DNA of 59,396 nt from Sphingobacteriales bacterium (GTDB lineage Bacteria > Bacteroidota > Bacteroidia > Chitinophagales > Chitinophagaceae). Positions within the stretch are counted from its first letter, which is position 1, and every line of letters begins with the position of its first letter. The notes under the pieces were generated by a model. That model saw only the letters and a program-made list of their open reading frames with translations, was not told the DNA's origin and did not search any database. Shown one piece after another: positions 34,701 through 43,351 of this stretch. The translations under genes and the position numbers were made by a program. The stretch covers positions 1 to 59,396 of the forward strand of contig JAAXIF010000055.1 of NCBI GenBank assembly GCA_012270485.1, written 5' to 3'.

Positions 34701-35209
34701 CCGGAATCATTATCCGGAGTGCCGTGAATGCCAGTACTCGATTATTGGATGAGTTGGAATTATTCCTGCACAAAATGCAAAAGTCTGATAAGAAAACCGA
34801 ATCGGGAATGAATGTTTCGGTATTGAATGATCAGAGTTTGTTGAATAAAACAGTATTGGTAGTGGATGATGATATGCGTAATGTATTTGCCTTGAGTGCC
34901 GTGCTGGAATCGAATAAAATGCAGGTTTTAACAGCTAGTGATGGGAGGGAAGCATTGGAGCAGCTCAAAAAATTCCCAGATACACATATTGTACTGATGG
35001 ATATCATGATGCCTGAAATGGATGGGTATGAAGCGATGCAGCGAATCCGAAAAGATTTGAAAATGATGGAGCTGCCCATTATTGCGCTTACTGCAAAAGC
35101 CATGGTCGGTGATCGAGAAAAATGTATCACCGCAGGTGCTTCGGATTATATTACCAAACCTGTAGATATGCAAAAATTGTTATCACTCATGAGAGTTTGG
35201 TTAACCTGA
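31784..35209 (+). CDS. Hybrid sensor histidine kinase, CHASE3-GAF-HisKA-HATPase-REC-REC-REC
   Basis: 1141 residues. Helix 1 (about 9-28) and helix 2 (about 183-203) bracket a periplasmic CHASE3-type helical domain. A GAF domain (about 250-395) and a long glutamate-rich coiled coil (about 395-480) lead to HisKA with H487 in ANMSHELRTPLNS. The HATPase N, G1 and G2 boxes follow (KNLLSNAFKFTPGGG, DTGIGIA, GGTGLGLSIS). Three receiver modules follow. The first has Asp806 (IILDIQLPVMDGW). The second lacks the acceptor, with H929 in CIIIHIGGS. The third has Asp1073 (VLMDIMMPEMDGY). It heads a four-gene signalling operon. Confidence 0.92.
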   Translation: MIRSLPLRLYSGLGIAVLLVFLVGFITIDSLEKQAKQADQVRHTNQAITYVRDIRFSVTQIRGGRRTYWVTSDPKDMDAYEKGVTFIPNRMIDLRELVKDNAPQVANIMRLDSLITDLLRYWRTDGMIFPNMATESFKKIILEEEGRFNKIYQQIEKVKIEEEDLLAEREAVVLSYNERTKLILYIGISVLLIVVLLLINAVIQTLKSRYKAGLKLQATLEETEKASIIAQEKNWVLEGMSYINNRLQVVDSSGELAHRIITAMVQYLEVHAGVIYFVDPKAEQLVTVASVAVSSSSKKSFVIGEGVVGNAALSKTVTVIKNIPPDYWKVDSSLGQVSGNGEIACVPLWMNEELKGLIELGCFTQFTELQISLLKSISDILSAAINSYQSRDRINQLLDELQEQKEALLEQQEELRQTNDELSRQAEELQASEEELKTQEEELKQINVELKERNEAIENARQALTLKAKELEMTSRYKSEFLANMSHELRTPLNSVLILAKLLADNNTQNLNTKQIEYANIIYKSGNDLLQLINDILDLSKIESGKIDLLIEDVPIRSLVTDIQQLFSVVALEKNINLQIEQQQDIPAQIHTDKQRLFQVIKNLLSNAFKFTPGGGKITVDFRSVPGRTAEMAIRVIDTGIGIAPEKQKLIFEAFQQADGSTSRKYGGTGLGLSISRELIRLLGGSIEVKSEVNKGSEFTIYIPYQYVPVIQPQQEFVELAALSDDHDAISILPFENIREQDKVPDDRHQLAAGEKLMLIIEDDVNFATIIRDYARHKGYKVVIALGGDEGLYYARRYKPNAIILDIQLPVMDGWTILKQIRADESIKHIPVHIISAIDDNRFKQEDIMAYLKKPIDANSLEKAFQMLGEHIRKSLKQILIVSAVHFEEQDLHQLASEKDYKLHFEQVLDIDTARKNISELNYDCIIIHIGGSIQLQEAKQISQFVVGQKIPIIIHLDDDINQADEMEYRKISGIIIRSAVNASTRLLDELELFLHKMQKSDKKTESGMNVSVLNDQSLLNKTVLVVDDDMRNVFALSAVLESNKMQVLTASDGREALEQLKKFPDTHIVLMDIMMPEMDGYEAMQRIRKDLKMMELPIIALTAKAMVGDREKCITAGASDYITKPVDMQKLLSLMRVWLT

Positions 35210-35224
35210 TGATATGATGTGTAT

Positions 35225-36070
35225 ATGAACAATGTGATCGGACTCAACCCCAAACCGCAACTTAGTACCCAAGCTTTTGAACAACTGCTTCATCTGCTGC
35301 ACCATGTATATGGGTATGATTTTTCAGGATATTCAAAAGCTTCCTTGCTACGACGTATCTATAAATTTATGGATGTGCAAGGGGTCACTGATGGGCAACA
35401 ACTCATACAACTGTTAGCAGGCGACACTTCTGTTTTTCATTCCTTTCTTGAAACCATTACGGTGAATGTGACCGAGATGTTTAGAGATCCCGGTTTTTAT
35501 AAATCTATTCGCGAAAAAGTACTACCCGTATTGGCCACCTATCCACAGATCAATATCTGGCATGCAGGATGTTCAACAGGCGAAGAAGTGTTTTCTTTGT
35601 GTATCCTGCTGTATGAAGCTGGATTGTTGCATCGGACGCGCATTTATGCTACAGATATCAATGCCTCTTATCTTGAAAAAGCGAGAACAGGTGTGTTACC
35701 TATGACACATATGCGCGAGTATACACTTAATTACCAGCAATCAGGTTGTACAGGTGATTTTTCAGATTATTATACTGCTTTATATGATCATGTACTGATT
35801 CATCGAGAAATCAGAGAGCGAGTAGTATTTCTTCAACATAATCTGGTCACGGACCGATCATTTAATGAATTCCAACTCATACTTTGTAGAAATGTCATGA
35901 TCTATTTCAATAAACAATTGCAGAATAAAGTTTTGAAATTGTTTCATGAGAGTTTATCCTCATTAGGGTTTATTGGATTGGGGATGAAAGAGAGTCTATT
36001 ATTTTCCGAATACAGATCTAAATACTCAGTTGTAGATGGTAGTGTCAAAATTTTCAGGAAAAAAAGCTAA
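35225..36070 (+). CDS. cheR: CheR-family protein methyltransferase
   Basis: 281 residues from the ATG at 35225 (a GTG two codons upstream is also possible). An N-terminal CheR helical domain (about 12-75, YDFSGYSKASLLRRIYKF) precedes the SAM-dependent methyltransferase domain with motif I HAGCSTGEEVFSLCILL and the conserved LILCRNVMIYFNK. CheR normally methylates glutamates of chemoreceptors, but no MCP, CheA or CheW is in this window. It directly follows the hybrid kinase and precedes cheB by 0 bases, so the modification target may be the kinase itself; that is inference. Confidence 0.9.
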   Translation: MNNVIGLNPKPQLSTQAFEQLLHLLHHVYGYDFSGYSKASLLRRIYKFMDVQGVTDGQQLIQLLAGDTSVFHSFLETITVNVTEMFRDPGFYKSIREKVLPVLATYPQINIWHAGCSTGEEVFSLCILLYEAGLLHRTRIYATDINASYLEKARTGVLPMTHMREYTLNYQQSGCTGDFSDYYTALYDHVLIHREIRERVVFLQHNLVTDRSFNEFQLILCRNVMIYFNKQLQNKVLKLFHESLSSLGFIGLGMKESLLFSEYRSKYSVVDGSVKIFRKKS

Positions 36071-36643
36071 ATGATGTCATCACCTAGATATGATATGATT
36101 GTCATTGGTGGTTCAGCGGGAAGCATTCCTGTATGCATCTCTTTGCTTAAAGCACTAACCCATAATCAACATATTCCGGTAGTATTGATTATCCATCGAA
36201 TGCGTAATGTGGTTAGTCAGTTGGATAAATTATTAACACGTGAGGCAGGTTCTGTAAAAATTACGGAACCTGAGGATAAACAAGCGATTACCAAAGGAAA
36301 GATATATTTGGCTCCCCAGAATTATCATTTACTCTTTGAAGAAGATCATAGCTTCAGTCTCGATTATTCTGATGCTGTTCATTATAGTCGGCCTTCTATT
36401 GATGTGAGTTTTGAGAGTGCAGGTAGAGCTTATGGGAATAGGGTATTAGCCATATTATTAAGTGGTGCCAATGCCGATGGAGCGGAAGGCTTATCTTACT
36501 TATCAGATATCGGAGCAGATTGTATTGTGCAAGATCCTAACTCCGCTCAATATCCAACTATGCCTTCTTCAGCGATCGCTTTAGAGAAAAATATTCGCAT
36601 CATGACTGAAGCGGAGATGATTACTTTCTTACAGGAATTATAA
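36071..36643 (+). CDS. cheB: CheB-type methylesterase without receiver domain
   Basis: 190 residues, only the CheB catalytic domain: nucleophile S15 in VIGGSAGSIP, His42 in VVLIIHRM and the Asp in LLSGANADGAEGL, all in place. The usual N-terminal receiver domain is missing, so it cannot be switched by CheA phosphorylation in the classical way. The start abuts the cheR stop codon. The pairing of a stand-alone methylesterase with CheR and hybrid kinases recurs in Bacteroidota; its substrate is not established. Confidence 0.9.
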   Translation: MMSSPRYDMIVIGGSAGSIPVCISLLKALTHNQHIPVVLIIHRMRNVVSQLDKLLTREAGSVKITEPEDKQAITKGKIYLAPQNYHLLFEEDHSFSLDYSDAVHYSRPSIDVSFESAGRAYGNRVLAILLSGANADGAEGLSYLSDIGADCIVQDPNSAQYPTMPSSAIALEKNIRIMTEAEMITFLQEL

Positions 36644-36660
36644 TTAAATTGCTGCTACCC

Positions 36661-37770
36661 ATGAATATTCCACCCATACAACAGCATGATTTTACCATAC
36701 TATTGGTTGATGACAGACCTGAGAATCTGTTGTCACTGGAAGAGATATTGATAAAGCAGGGTCGACAATTTCTCAAAGCTAATTCAGGGAATGAGGCTTT
36801 AAAACAAGTATTAAAACATGATCATATTGGTTTGATTATGCTGGATGTACAAATGCCGGAAATGGATGGATTTGAAGTAGCCAGAATCCTGAAATCCAAT
36901 CCACGCACAAAAGATATTTCTATCATTTTTGTAACAGCATTGAGTCGGGAAGAGCAATACGTTTTGAAAGGCTTTGCAGAAGGAGCCGTTGATTATCTCC
37001 AAAAACCACTTGATATCAATGTGGTTCGAGCAAAAGTGAATGTATTTGAACAGCTGTATTTTAATCAGTATCGACTTAAAACGGCACTGACAGAATTAGA
37101 TAGGATTAATAAGCAGTTGGAGAAATTTGTATACATCGTATCTCATGATTTAAAATCTCCATTGTCATCTGTTATCATGATGCTGGAATTGATCAAGAAT
37201 GATCCCTACATAAAAGCAGATGCTGAAAGCAGTGAAAATCTAGGTATGGTATATCAGGCTACAAGTAGGTTATCAGAAATGATCATGGCTTTGCTGGAAT
37301 ATTCAACCACCAGTTTATCACAGCAAACGGTGGAAGAGACCAATACCCATTCGATGGTAGAAGAATTAGCTGCACTTTTATTTCCCCCTAAACATATCCA
37401 AATTCAGATCCTTCAAACATTACCCATATTCCGAACAAGAAGAGTAAAACTTGAGCAGGTATTTCAGAACTTAATCAGTAATGCCATCAAATACAATGAT
37501 AAGGCAAACGGACGTATAGAAATAGGGTATACAGACAGGGATAATCATTATGAATTTTTTGTAAGAGATAACGGTCCGGGTATTGCTGAAGAAGATCGCT
37601 CACGTATCTTTCGTTTGTTTGAGATCACAGATAACACTTCTACCCGCGACAGCAGTACAGGTATTGGTTTAAATCTCCTAAAAATTATTGTTGAAGAGCA
37701 AGGTGGTAGAATATGGGTCGACTCTACAAAGGGAGAGGGTAGTACTTTTTTCTTTCAATGGATGAAATAG
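36661..37770 (+). CDS. Soluble REC-histidine kinase
   Basis: 369 residues from the ATG at 36661 (an upstream TTG is unlikely). An N-terminal receiver domain (about 8-128) has Asp62 in LIMLDVQMPEMDGF. A HisKA domain has H162 in YIVSHDLKSPLSS, and a HATPase domain has NLISNAIKYND, RDNGPGIAEED and GIGLNLLKIIV. There is no transmembrane segment. It is the last gene of the kinase-cheR-cheB operon and could receive phosphate from the first kinase through its receiver domain, forming a relay. No DNA-binding output protein is encoded in the operon. Confidence 0.9.
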   Translation: MNIPPIQQHDFTILLVDDRPENLLSLEEILIKQGRQFLKANSGNEALKQVLKHDHIGLIMLDVQMPEMDGFEVARILKSNPRTKDISIIFVTALSREEQYVLKGFAEGAVDYLQKPLDINVVRAKVNVFEQLYFNQYRLKTALTELDRINKQLEKFVYIVSHDLKSPLSSVIMMLELIKNDPYIKADAESSENLGMVYQATSRLSEMIMALLEYSTTSLSQQTVEETNTHSMVEELAALLFPPKHIQIQILQTLPIFRTRRVKLEQVFQNLISNAIKYNDKANGRIEIGYTDRDNHYEFFVRDNGPGIAEEDRSRIFRLFEITDNTSTRDSSTGIGLNLLKIIVEEQGGRIWVDSTKGEGSTFFFQWMK

Positions 37771-37776
37771 TTCATC

Positions 37777-38394
37777 TCATTTATGATCGGGCACATAGAT
37801 TTTATCCGTGCAGAAGCCATATTCATTCACATCATTACTACTCACAATAATGGTTTTGTCTTTGGTATAAGTATCAATCAAATGGCGGTATAAGATATAA
37901 CCATTCTCATCTAAATTGGTACAGGGCTCATCCAACAACAGTAAAGGACAATCACTAAAAATAGCCTGTGCCAATTTTATTCTTTGTTTCATACCACTAC
38001 TGAAATAGCGAATTTGTTTTTGAGACGCTTTTTCCAATCCAATGATCTGTAATATTTCTTCAATCGAAATATTATTGAGAAGCGGTTTGAAAGAACGATG
38101 AAAATTTAGGAATTCAACAGCTGTCATTTCTTCAATGAGCTCTAGATAGGGCGCTGCAATAGAAAGATATTTGAACACACGATCTGCTTCAATGGATTGC
38201 TGATGGATTGTCCAGTTGATATTCCCTTCACTCAAATTCATACTTCCTGCCAAAACTTGTAGTAAAGTGCTTTTACCACTTCCATTTGGACCTGTTAGTG
38301 CAATTTTTTTTCCGGGTTCAAAACGATAGTGAATGCCACGAAATATCCATTCCCGGTTGAATCTTTTTCCAGCATCCGAGAGTTCGATCAGCAT
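37777..38394 (-). CDS. ABC transporter ATP-binding protein
   Basis: 205 residues, a compact ATPase subunit: Walker A ALTGPNGSGKSTLLQVL, signature YFSSGMKQRIKLAQAIF, Walker B PLLLLDEPCTNLD and a truncated H-region (IIVSSND instead of the usual His), so the switch histidine appears to be replaced. It lies downstream of lpxA on the same strand, a common arrangement in Bacteroidota. No permease is adjacent, so the substrate is unknown; a CcmA-like role is possible but not supported by neighbours. Confidence 0.85.
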   Translation of the reverse strand: MLIELSDAGKRFNREWIFRGIHYRFEPGKKIALTGPNGSGKSTLLQVLAGSMNLSEGNINWTIHQQSIEADRVFKYLSIAAPYLELIEEMTAVEFLNFHRSFKPLLNNISIEEILQIIGLEKASQKQIRYFSSGMKQRIKLAQAIFSDCPLLLLDEPCTNLDENGYILYRHLIDTYTKDKTIIVSSNDVNEYGFCTDKIYVPDHK

Positions 38395-38436
38395 GTATCC
38401 TTATGAATTAATGAATGGAAGAATAGGTGTAATGAA

Positions 38437-39234
38437 TTAATCTTCGTCGCCACCACCTTTTACAAAACGTTTGATGATACCACGACCACTTTCACGAATA
38501 AAGGTAACGATCTCGTCTCTTTCATCGCTGGCGGTCAACTCTTCTTCAATAAACTCCAATGCTTGTGAAGTATTCATGCCTTTATTAAAGATAATCCTGT
38601 AGATGTCGAGAATATGATTGATTTTCTCCAGTTCAAATCCTCTTCTTTTCAATCCTACACTATTCACACCACCATAGCTCAATGGATTTCTTACAGCTTT
38701 GATATAAGGGGGCACATCTTTACTTACCAAGCTACCTCCCGCAATATAAGCGTGTTGTCCAATGGTAACGAATTGGTGAACCGCACTCACACCGGCGATC
38801 CATGCCCAATCGCCCATTACAACGTGACCGGCTAATTGAACACTATTACTCAGAATACAATTGTCTCCAATCAAGCAATCATGCGCAATATGGCTATAAG
38901 CCATGATCAGACAGTTATCACCCACTTTTGTTTTCCATCTGTCGGTAGTACCGCGATTGATGGTAACAAATTCACGGATGGTAGTATTGTCTCCAATCTC
39001 AACCGTAGTTCTTTCACCCGCAAATTTTAAATCCTGAGGAATTGCACCTAATACTGCACCGGGGAATACGCGACAGTTTTTACCGATACGTGTTCCATCC
39101 ATGATGGTTACATTACTGCCAATCCAAGTGCCTTCTCCAATTTGAACATCACCGTGTATAACAGTGAAGGGATCAATTTTGACATTGGGTGCAACCCTTG
39201 CATTGGGATCTATATAGGTATACGGATGTGTCAT
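38437..39234 (-). CDS. lpxA: UDP-N-acetylglucosamine acyltransferase
   Basis: 265 residues. First step of lipid A synthesis, transfer of a 3-hydroxyacyl chain from ACP to UDP-GlcNAc. A left-handed beta-helix of hexapeptide repeats (IDPNARVAPNVKIDPFTVI and following) carries the catalytic His in MAYSHIAHDCLIGDNC, and AVRNPLSYGGVNSVGLKRRGF is the LpxA C-terminal signature. It follows lpxC-fabZ on the same strand in the order lpxD, lpxC/fabZ, lpxA. Confidence 0.94.
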   Translation of the reverse strand: MTHPYTYIDPNARVAPNVKIDPFTVIHGDVQIGEGTWIGSNVTIMDGTRIGKNCRVFPGAVLGAIPQDLKFAGERTTVEIGDNTTIREFVTINRGTTDRWKTKVGDNCLIMAYSHIAHDCLIGDNCILSNSVQLAGHVVMGDWAWIAGVSAVHQFVTIGQHAYIAGGSLVSKDVPPYIKAVRNPLSYGGVNSVGLKRRGFELEKINHILDIYRIIFNKGMNTSQALEFIEEELTASDERDEIVTFIRESGRGIIKRFVKGGGDED

Positions 39235-39273
39235 TATTTGCGGATTCGGTTGTAGATAATAAGTTGTTAGGGA

Positions 39274-40680
39274 TTAGGATCTTTTTACAATTTGTGCAAC
39301 AAGGTCGGCCTCGGTAGCTACTTTACCTCCTACATAAACAGTACCTCTCATTTCACAGATACCTCTGCGGATGGGCCCTGTAAACTCCATTTTTAAAAGC
39401 ATGGTGTCACCCGGACGAACCATTTGTTTGAATTTACAGTTATCAATTTTCAGGAAGTAAGTATCATATTGTCCTTCCGGCATAGAGTTGATACAAAGAA
39501 TACCACCGGTTTGCGCCAAAGCTTCAATTTGTAAAACGCCCGGCATCACAGGATTTCCGGGGAAGTGACCCGGGAAGAACCATTCGTTGAATGTTACATT
39601 TTTTACCCCAACAATATGAGTGTCGGTAAGCTCAATGATTTTATCAACCAACAAGAATGGGTGACGATGTGGTAATGTTTTTTCAATTTTTTCAAGAGGA
39701 AAAATAGGAGGCATGGTAGGATCATAGACCGGAACATCCTTCACATGCTTATTCTTCTTGATATACTGTTTGATTTTTTTAGCAAACTCAACATTGCTGC
39801 TATGCCCCGGACGATTAGCAATAATTCTGGCTTTAATTGGATAACCAATCAAGGCCAAATCACCTACTACATCCAATAATTTGTGTCGAGCGGGTTCATT
39901 GGGGAAACGTAATTCAAGGTTATTGAGATAGCCTTCGCTCTTCACTTCAATTTTATCACGCTTAAACACTTTTGCAAGTCTCTCCATCTCCTCATCTGTA
40001 ACCGGTTTGTCTACCACTACGATGGCATTATTGATATCCCCACCTTTGATGAGATCATTATCCAGCAATGCTTCCAGTTCATGAAGAAAACAGAAAGTTC
40101 GGCATGGAGCAATTTCTGCTCTGAAATCTTTGATGGTTTTTAATCCGGCATGTTGTGTGCCCAATACAGGACTATTAAAATCAATCAGTGTAGTAATTTG
40201 ATAATCGAGTGATGGTAAAGCTACCATCTCTACTCTTTTGGCTTCATCGTAATGATAGATATTTTCATCCAGGCTGTACCAAGCTTTTGCTGCTTCCTGT
40301 TCAACTACACCTGCTGATGCAATCAATTCAATAAAAGGTGCAGAGCTTCCGTCCATAATGGGTATCTCAGGTCCATTCAATTCAATCAGTACATTATCAA
40401 CACCCATACCAACGAGGGCAGCCAATACATGTTCTACCGTGCTCACTTTGGCGTCTCCCACCTGAAGCGTCGTTCCTCTACTCGTATCAGTCACCAAATC
40501 ACAATCGGCTTTGATGATGGGCTGTGCCGCCAAGTCAATACGTTGAAACTGAATACCAAAACCCGGATTCGCCGGCTTTAGGGTCATATCTACCAATACG
40601 CCGGTATGTAAACCTGTACCGCTGATGCTTACCGCACTGCTGAGGGTATGTTGTTTGTCTGGGTTGAAAAGATTGTCCAT
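39274..40680 (-). CDS. Bifunctional LpxC-FabZ: UDP-acyl-GlcNAc deacetylase / hydroxyacyl-ACP dehydratase
   Basis: 468 residues. The LpxC part (about 1-305) removes the N-acetyl group in the committed step of lipid A synthesis; zinc ligands lie in STVEHVLAALVGMGVDN and in ARHKLLDVVGDLALIG. The FabZ part (about 325-468) dehydrates 3-hydroxyacyl-ACP in fatty-acid synthesis; its active site is in LPHRHPFLLVDKI and GHFPGNPVMPGVLQIEALAQ. The two activities compete for the same acyl-ACP pool, so the fusion fixes their ratio. The fusion is standard in Bacteroidota. A -7 box and a leader hairpin lie upstream. Confidence 0.94.
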   Translation of the reverse strand: MDNLFNPDKQHTLSSAVSISGTGLHTGVLVDMTLKPANPGFGIQFQRIDLAAQPIIKADCDLVTDTSRGTTLQVGDAKVSTVEHVLAALVGMGVDNVLIELNGPEIPIMDGSSAPFIELIASAGVVEQEAAKAWYSLDENIYHYDEAKRVEMVALPSLDYQITTLIDFNSPVLGTQHAGLKTIKDFRAEIAPCRTFCFLHELEALLDNDLIKGGDINNAIVVVDKPVTDEEMERLAKVFKRDKIEVKSEGYLNNLELRFPNEPARHKLLDVVGDLALIGYPIKARIIANRPGHSSNVEFAKKIKQYIKKNKHVKDVPVYDPTMPPIFPLEKIEKTLPHRHPFLLVDKIIELTDTHIVGVKNVTFNEWFFPGHFPGNPVMPGVLQIEALAQTGGILCINSMPEGQYDTYFLKIDNCKFKQMVRPGDTMLLKMEFTGPIRRGICEMRGTVYVGGKVATEADLVAQIVKRS

Positions 40681-40726
40681 GCTATACTGTTTTTCCGGTC
40701 AGATTATCTCATTTGATAACTGGTTC

Positions 40727-40772
40727 AATCACTGTTCAGTGATTCCCTGCTTAGAAATATAGTGCAAAAATA
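40727..40772 (-). promoter_or_regulatory. Candidate promoter and leader hairpin of lpxC-fabZ
   Basis: On the minus strand TATTTTTG (40772-40765) matches TAnnTTTG. The predicted leader then contains a perfect 8-bp hairpin, AATCACTG (40727-40734) with CAGTGATT (40737-40744), about 45 bases before the ATG. Confidence 0.4.
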
Positions 40773-40797
40773 AGATTTCAGGGTGGTTAATGGGTGA

Positions 40798-41853
40798 TTA
40801 TGATGCATTTACCCGCTCAGATAAGACTTGTGCGAGGATTTTTTCAAGTTCTTTAACCCTTTTTTCAAGATCCGGCAAATTCCTGAGTTGTGCCTGAGCC
40901 CGGAAGAAACGGGTAAAATCATCGGCAGGAGTACCTGTTAATGTTCGATTGGATTCTTTGACACTTTTTGTGATACCGCTTTGTCCGTTGATCTTACTGC
41001 CATCGGCAATAGTGATATGTCCGGCGATACCTGTTTGTCCGCCAATCATTACCGACTTCCCAATTTTGGTACTTCCACTCACACCAGTTTGCGCTGCAAT
41101 CACGGTATTACATCCTACTTCTACATTGTGAGCAATCTGCACCAGGTTATCAATTTTAGCCCCCATTTTAATAATGGTAGAACCCATCGTTGCACGGTCA
41201 ATGGTAGTATTGGCACCAATTTCTACTTCATCTTCAATTACCACATTACCGATCTGTGGAACTTTTTGAAAACTGCCATCAGCCTGTGGTGCAAAACCAA
41301 AACCATCACTACCAATAACAGCTCCAGCATGTATGATCACATTATTTCCGATGACACAACCGTGATAGATCTTTACGCCTGCATGAATGATCGTATTATG
41401 TCCAACCTTCACATCCTTACCCAAAACTGCGCCGGGAAATATTTTTACGTTCACACCAATATCAACCCCTTCATCTAGGTATGCGAATGCGCCTACAAAA
41501 ACATCTTCTCCCAATTTAGCAGAGCTATGAATATAACTGGGTTGCTGAATGCCTTGTAACTGCATGGTCTTCATTTGCTGATACATGGTCAGTAATCTAG
41601 CAAAACCGGTATAAGCATCAGGTACTCTGATCAATGTATTTGTTACAGGCTTTTTTAGAACCAATTGCTGGTTGATGATAATTACAGATGCTTTGGTATT
41701 GTATAAATATTCTTCGTATTTCGGATTTGCTAAAAAAGAAATTTGTCCATCAACAGCCTCTTCAATTTTTCCAAAGGAAGAAACGGTAACCTGGGCATCA
41801 CCTTCCAGTTGGCCATTGATCATCATGGCGATCTGCGCGGCGGTAAATTGCAT
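40798..41853 (-). CDS. lpxD: UDP-3-O-acylglucosamine N-acyltransferase
   Basis: 351 residues from the ATG at 41853. The longer frame adds residues such as SMDYGLWT that are the translated heptad array. An N-terminal uridine-binding domain ([17 protein letters not shown]) is followed by hexapeptide-repeat beta-helix with the catalytic His in [12 protein letters not shown], and a C-terminal helix. It adds the second acyl chain in lipid A synthesis, acting after LpxC. It is upstream of lpxC-fabZ and lpxA on the same strand. Confidence 0.94.
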   Translation of the reverse strand: MQFTAAQIAMMINGQLEGDAQVTVSSFGKIEEAVDGQISFLANPKYEEYLYNTKASVIIINQQLVLKKPVTNTLIRVPDAYTGFARLLTMYQQMKTMQLQGIQQPSYIHSSAKLGEDVFVGAFAYLDEGVDIGVNVKIFPGAVLGKDVKVGHNTIIHAGVKIYHGCVIGNNVIIHAGAVIGSDGFGFAPQADGSFQKVPQIGNVVIEDEVEIGANTTIDRATMGSTIIKMGAKIDNLVQIAHNVEVGCNTVIAAQTGVSGSTKIGKSVMIGGQTGIAGHITIADGSKINGQSGITKSVKESNRTLTGTPADDFTRFFRAQAQLRNLPDLEKRVKELEKILAQVLSERVNAS

Positions 41854-41870
41854 ATGGTGGAGTTTAGGTT

Positions 41871-41912
41871 TAGTCCATAGTCCATAGTCCATGGACCATT
41901 GACTATGGACTA
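41871..41912 (-). repeat. Heptad array, family A, between the HD gene and lpxD
   Basis: Six gapless units on the minus strand: TAGTCCA, TAGTCAA, TGGTCCA, TGGACTA, TGGACTA, TGGACTA. ATAGTCCATAGTC (41877-41889) and GACTATGGACTAT (41901-41913) form a perfect 13-bp hairpin with an 11-base loop CATGGACCATT. It starts 3 bases after the stop codon of the HD gene. Confidence 0.92.
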
Positions 41913-41915
41913 TTG

Positions 41916-43130
41916 TCAAGTCAATAAACAAATGTAATTTTTTTTAACCGGTGCTGAAAGGTTTTGGTGGATCAGGGCGTTATCCACTTGGGATATGTCT
42001 TTTATGGTCTGATCTCTGAACAAAATATTGATCCTTTCATCTACGGTTTGATACAACGTATTGGTTGCCTCACCCGTAAAACACAAGTAGTGAATAGGTG
42101 CAAGTCCAATGCCAAACTTTTCTGCTACTTCTTTTTCTTTCGCTTTTACCCATGTAGGATCAAATGGTTCTGCCTGAATTCTAGACTTGTACAATTGTCT
42201 GTTTAAAAAACGTGTACACAATAAAGAAAGAATAGCATCCGGATGTTTCGACCATCTTTTTAAAGCATGCATGATATCATGATCATCCAAAGAACAAAAC
42301 AAATCCAGTGTATCATCATTCATATGACCAGCAAATCCTCCCAGAAAAAAATCGATGGCAGATTGTGTTTGTAAAGCCGTATCAGTAGGTTGATAAATTT
42401 CCCGAACACGTTCCAATATTTTTACCAGCATCTTTTCAGCTGCCAATACCGTTTTATGGAGATAAACTTGCCAGTACATCTGTCTTCTTGCCACCAAAAA
42501 TTTCTCGACACTGTAAATCCCTTTTTCCTCTATCATCAATTGTCCTTCATGTACCATCAGCATTTTGAGGATACGGTCATAACCAATTACACCCTCACTG
42601 ACGCCGCAAAAAAAACTATCGCGACTCAGATAATCCATTCTGTCAACATCCAACTGACCACTGATCAACTGATGCAAAAAAGGTTTGTGGTATTGATCTG
42701 TAAAAATGGCAATGGCTAATGATAGCTGTCCGTTCAGGTCTCTGTTCATTTTCTCCATGATTTGTAAGGATAGTTGTTCGTGGTGTACACCTTGAACCAC
42801 TACTTGCTCCAGCGCATGTGAGAAAGGTCCATGTCCAACATCATGCAAAAGGATAGCTGCTTTTACAGCTATCTCTTCATCGACGGTAATATCAATGCCT
42901 TTACTCCTGAGTTCATTCACTGCATTGCCCATCAAATGATAAGCACCCAATGAGTGATGCAATCGGGTATGTACTGCACCCGGATACACCAATTGAGCCA
43001 TCGCCATTTGTTTGATGCGACGCAAACGTTGGTAATAAGGGTGGGCTATGATGTCAAATATCAATGGATGATTGATGGTAATAAAACCATAGACCGGGTC
43101 ATTGATGATTTTTCTCTTCAGATCAGCCAT
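41916..43130 (-). CDS. HD-domain phosphohydrolase
   Basis: 404 residues. The HD metal site is visible as [27 protein letters not shown] and the distal Asp in [17 protein letters not shown]. The overall pattern matches the dGTPase-like/SAMHD1-like HD family (YdhJ group) often found just upstream of lpxD in Bacteroidota. Nucleotide substrate unproven. It is separated from lpxD only by the heptad array and so may share the transcript. A -7 box lies upstream. Confidence 0.85.
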   Translation of the reverse strand: MADLKRKIINDPVYGFITINHPLIFDIIAHPYYQRLRRIKQMAMAQLVYPGAVHTRLHHSLGAYHLMGNAVNELRSKGIDITVDEEIAVKAAILLHDVGHGPFSHALEQVVVQGVHHEQLSLQIMEKMNRDLNGQLSLAIAIFTDQYHKPFLHQLISGQLDVDRMDYLSRDSFFCGVSEGVIGYDRILKMLMVHEGQLMIEEKGIYSVEKFLVARRQMYWQVYLHKTVLAAEKMLVKILERVREIYQPTDTALQTQSAIDFFLGGFAGHMNDDTLDLFCSLDDHDIMHALKRWSKHPDAILSLLCTRFLNRQLYKSRIQAEPFDPTWVKAKEKEVAEKFGIGLAPIHYLCFTGEATNTLYQTVDERINILFRDQTIKDISQVDNALIHQNLSAPVKKNYICLLT

Positions 43131-43171
43131 ACCTGTTGGTGATTTGTTAAATCGGTTATTAAGACAGTTGG

Positions 43172-43179
43172 CAAAAATA
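43172..43179 (-). promoter_or_regulatory. Candidate -7 box for the HD gene
   Basis: TATTTTTG on the minus strand matches TAnnTTTG; a TTTG lies 16 bases further upstream on that strand as a possible -33 element. Confidence 0.5.
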
Positions 43180-43351
43180 CAAATAGATACCCGATCAAAC
43201 AGAATGAAATAGATTTACGGCGGTTAAGCCTTATAAACGCAACAATAACTCCGCCTATTCTTTACTGTTACACAAACCGTATTTATTTCTTTATTTTAAC
43301 AGTTGAATACAACCGCAATGGTTGATTTCATGTAATCAGTCAAAATAGGAT

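Noticed and set aside
37777..38394. Assigning this ABC ATPase as GldA or CcmA
   Set aside because: No permease or cytochrome biogenesis genes nearby, and the sequence gives only the general ATPase motifs.
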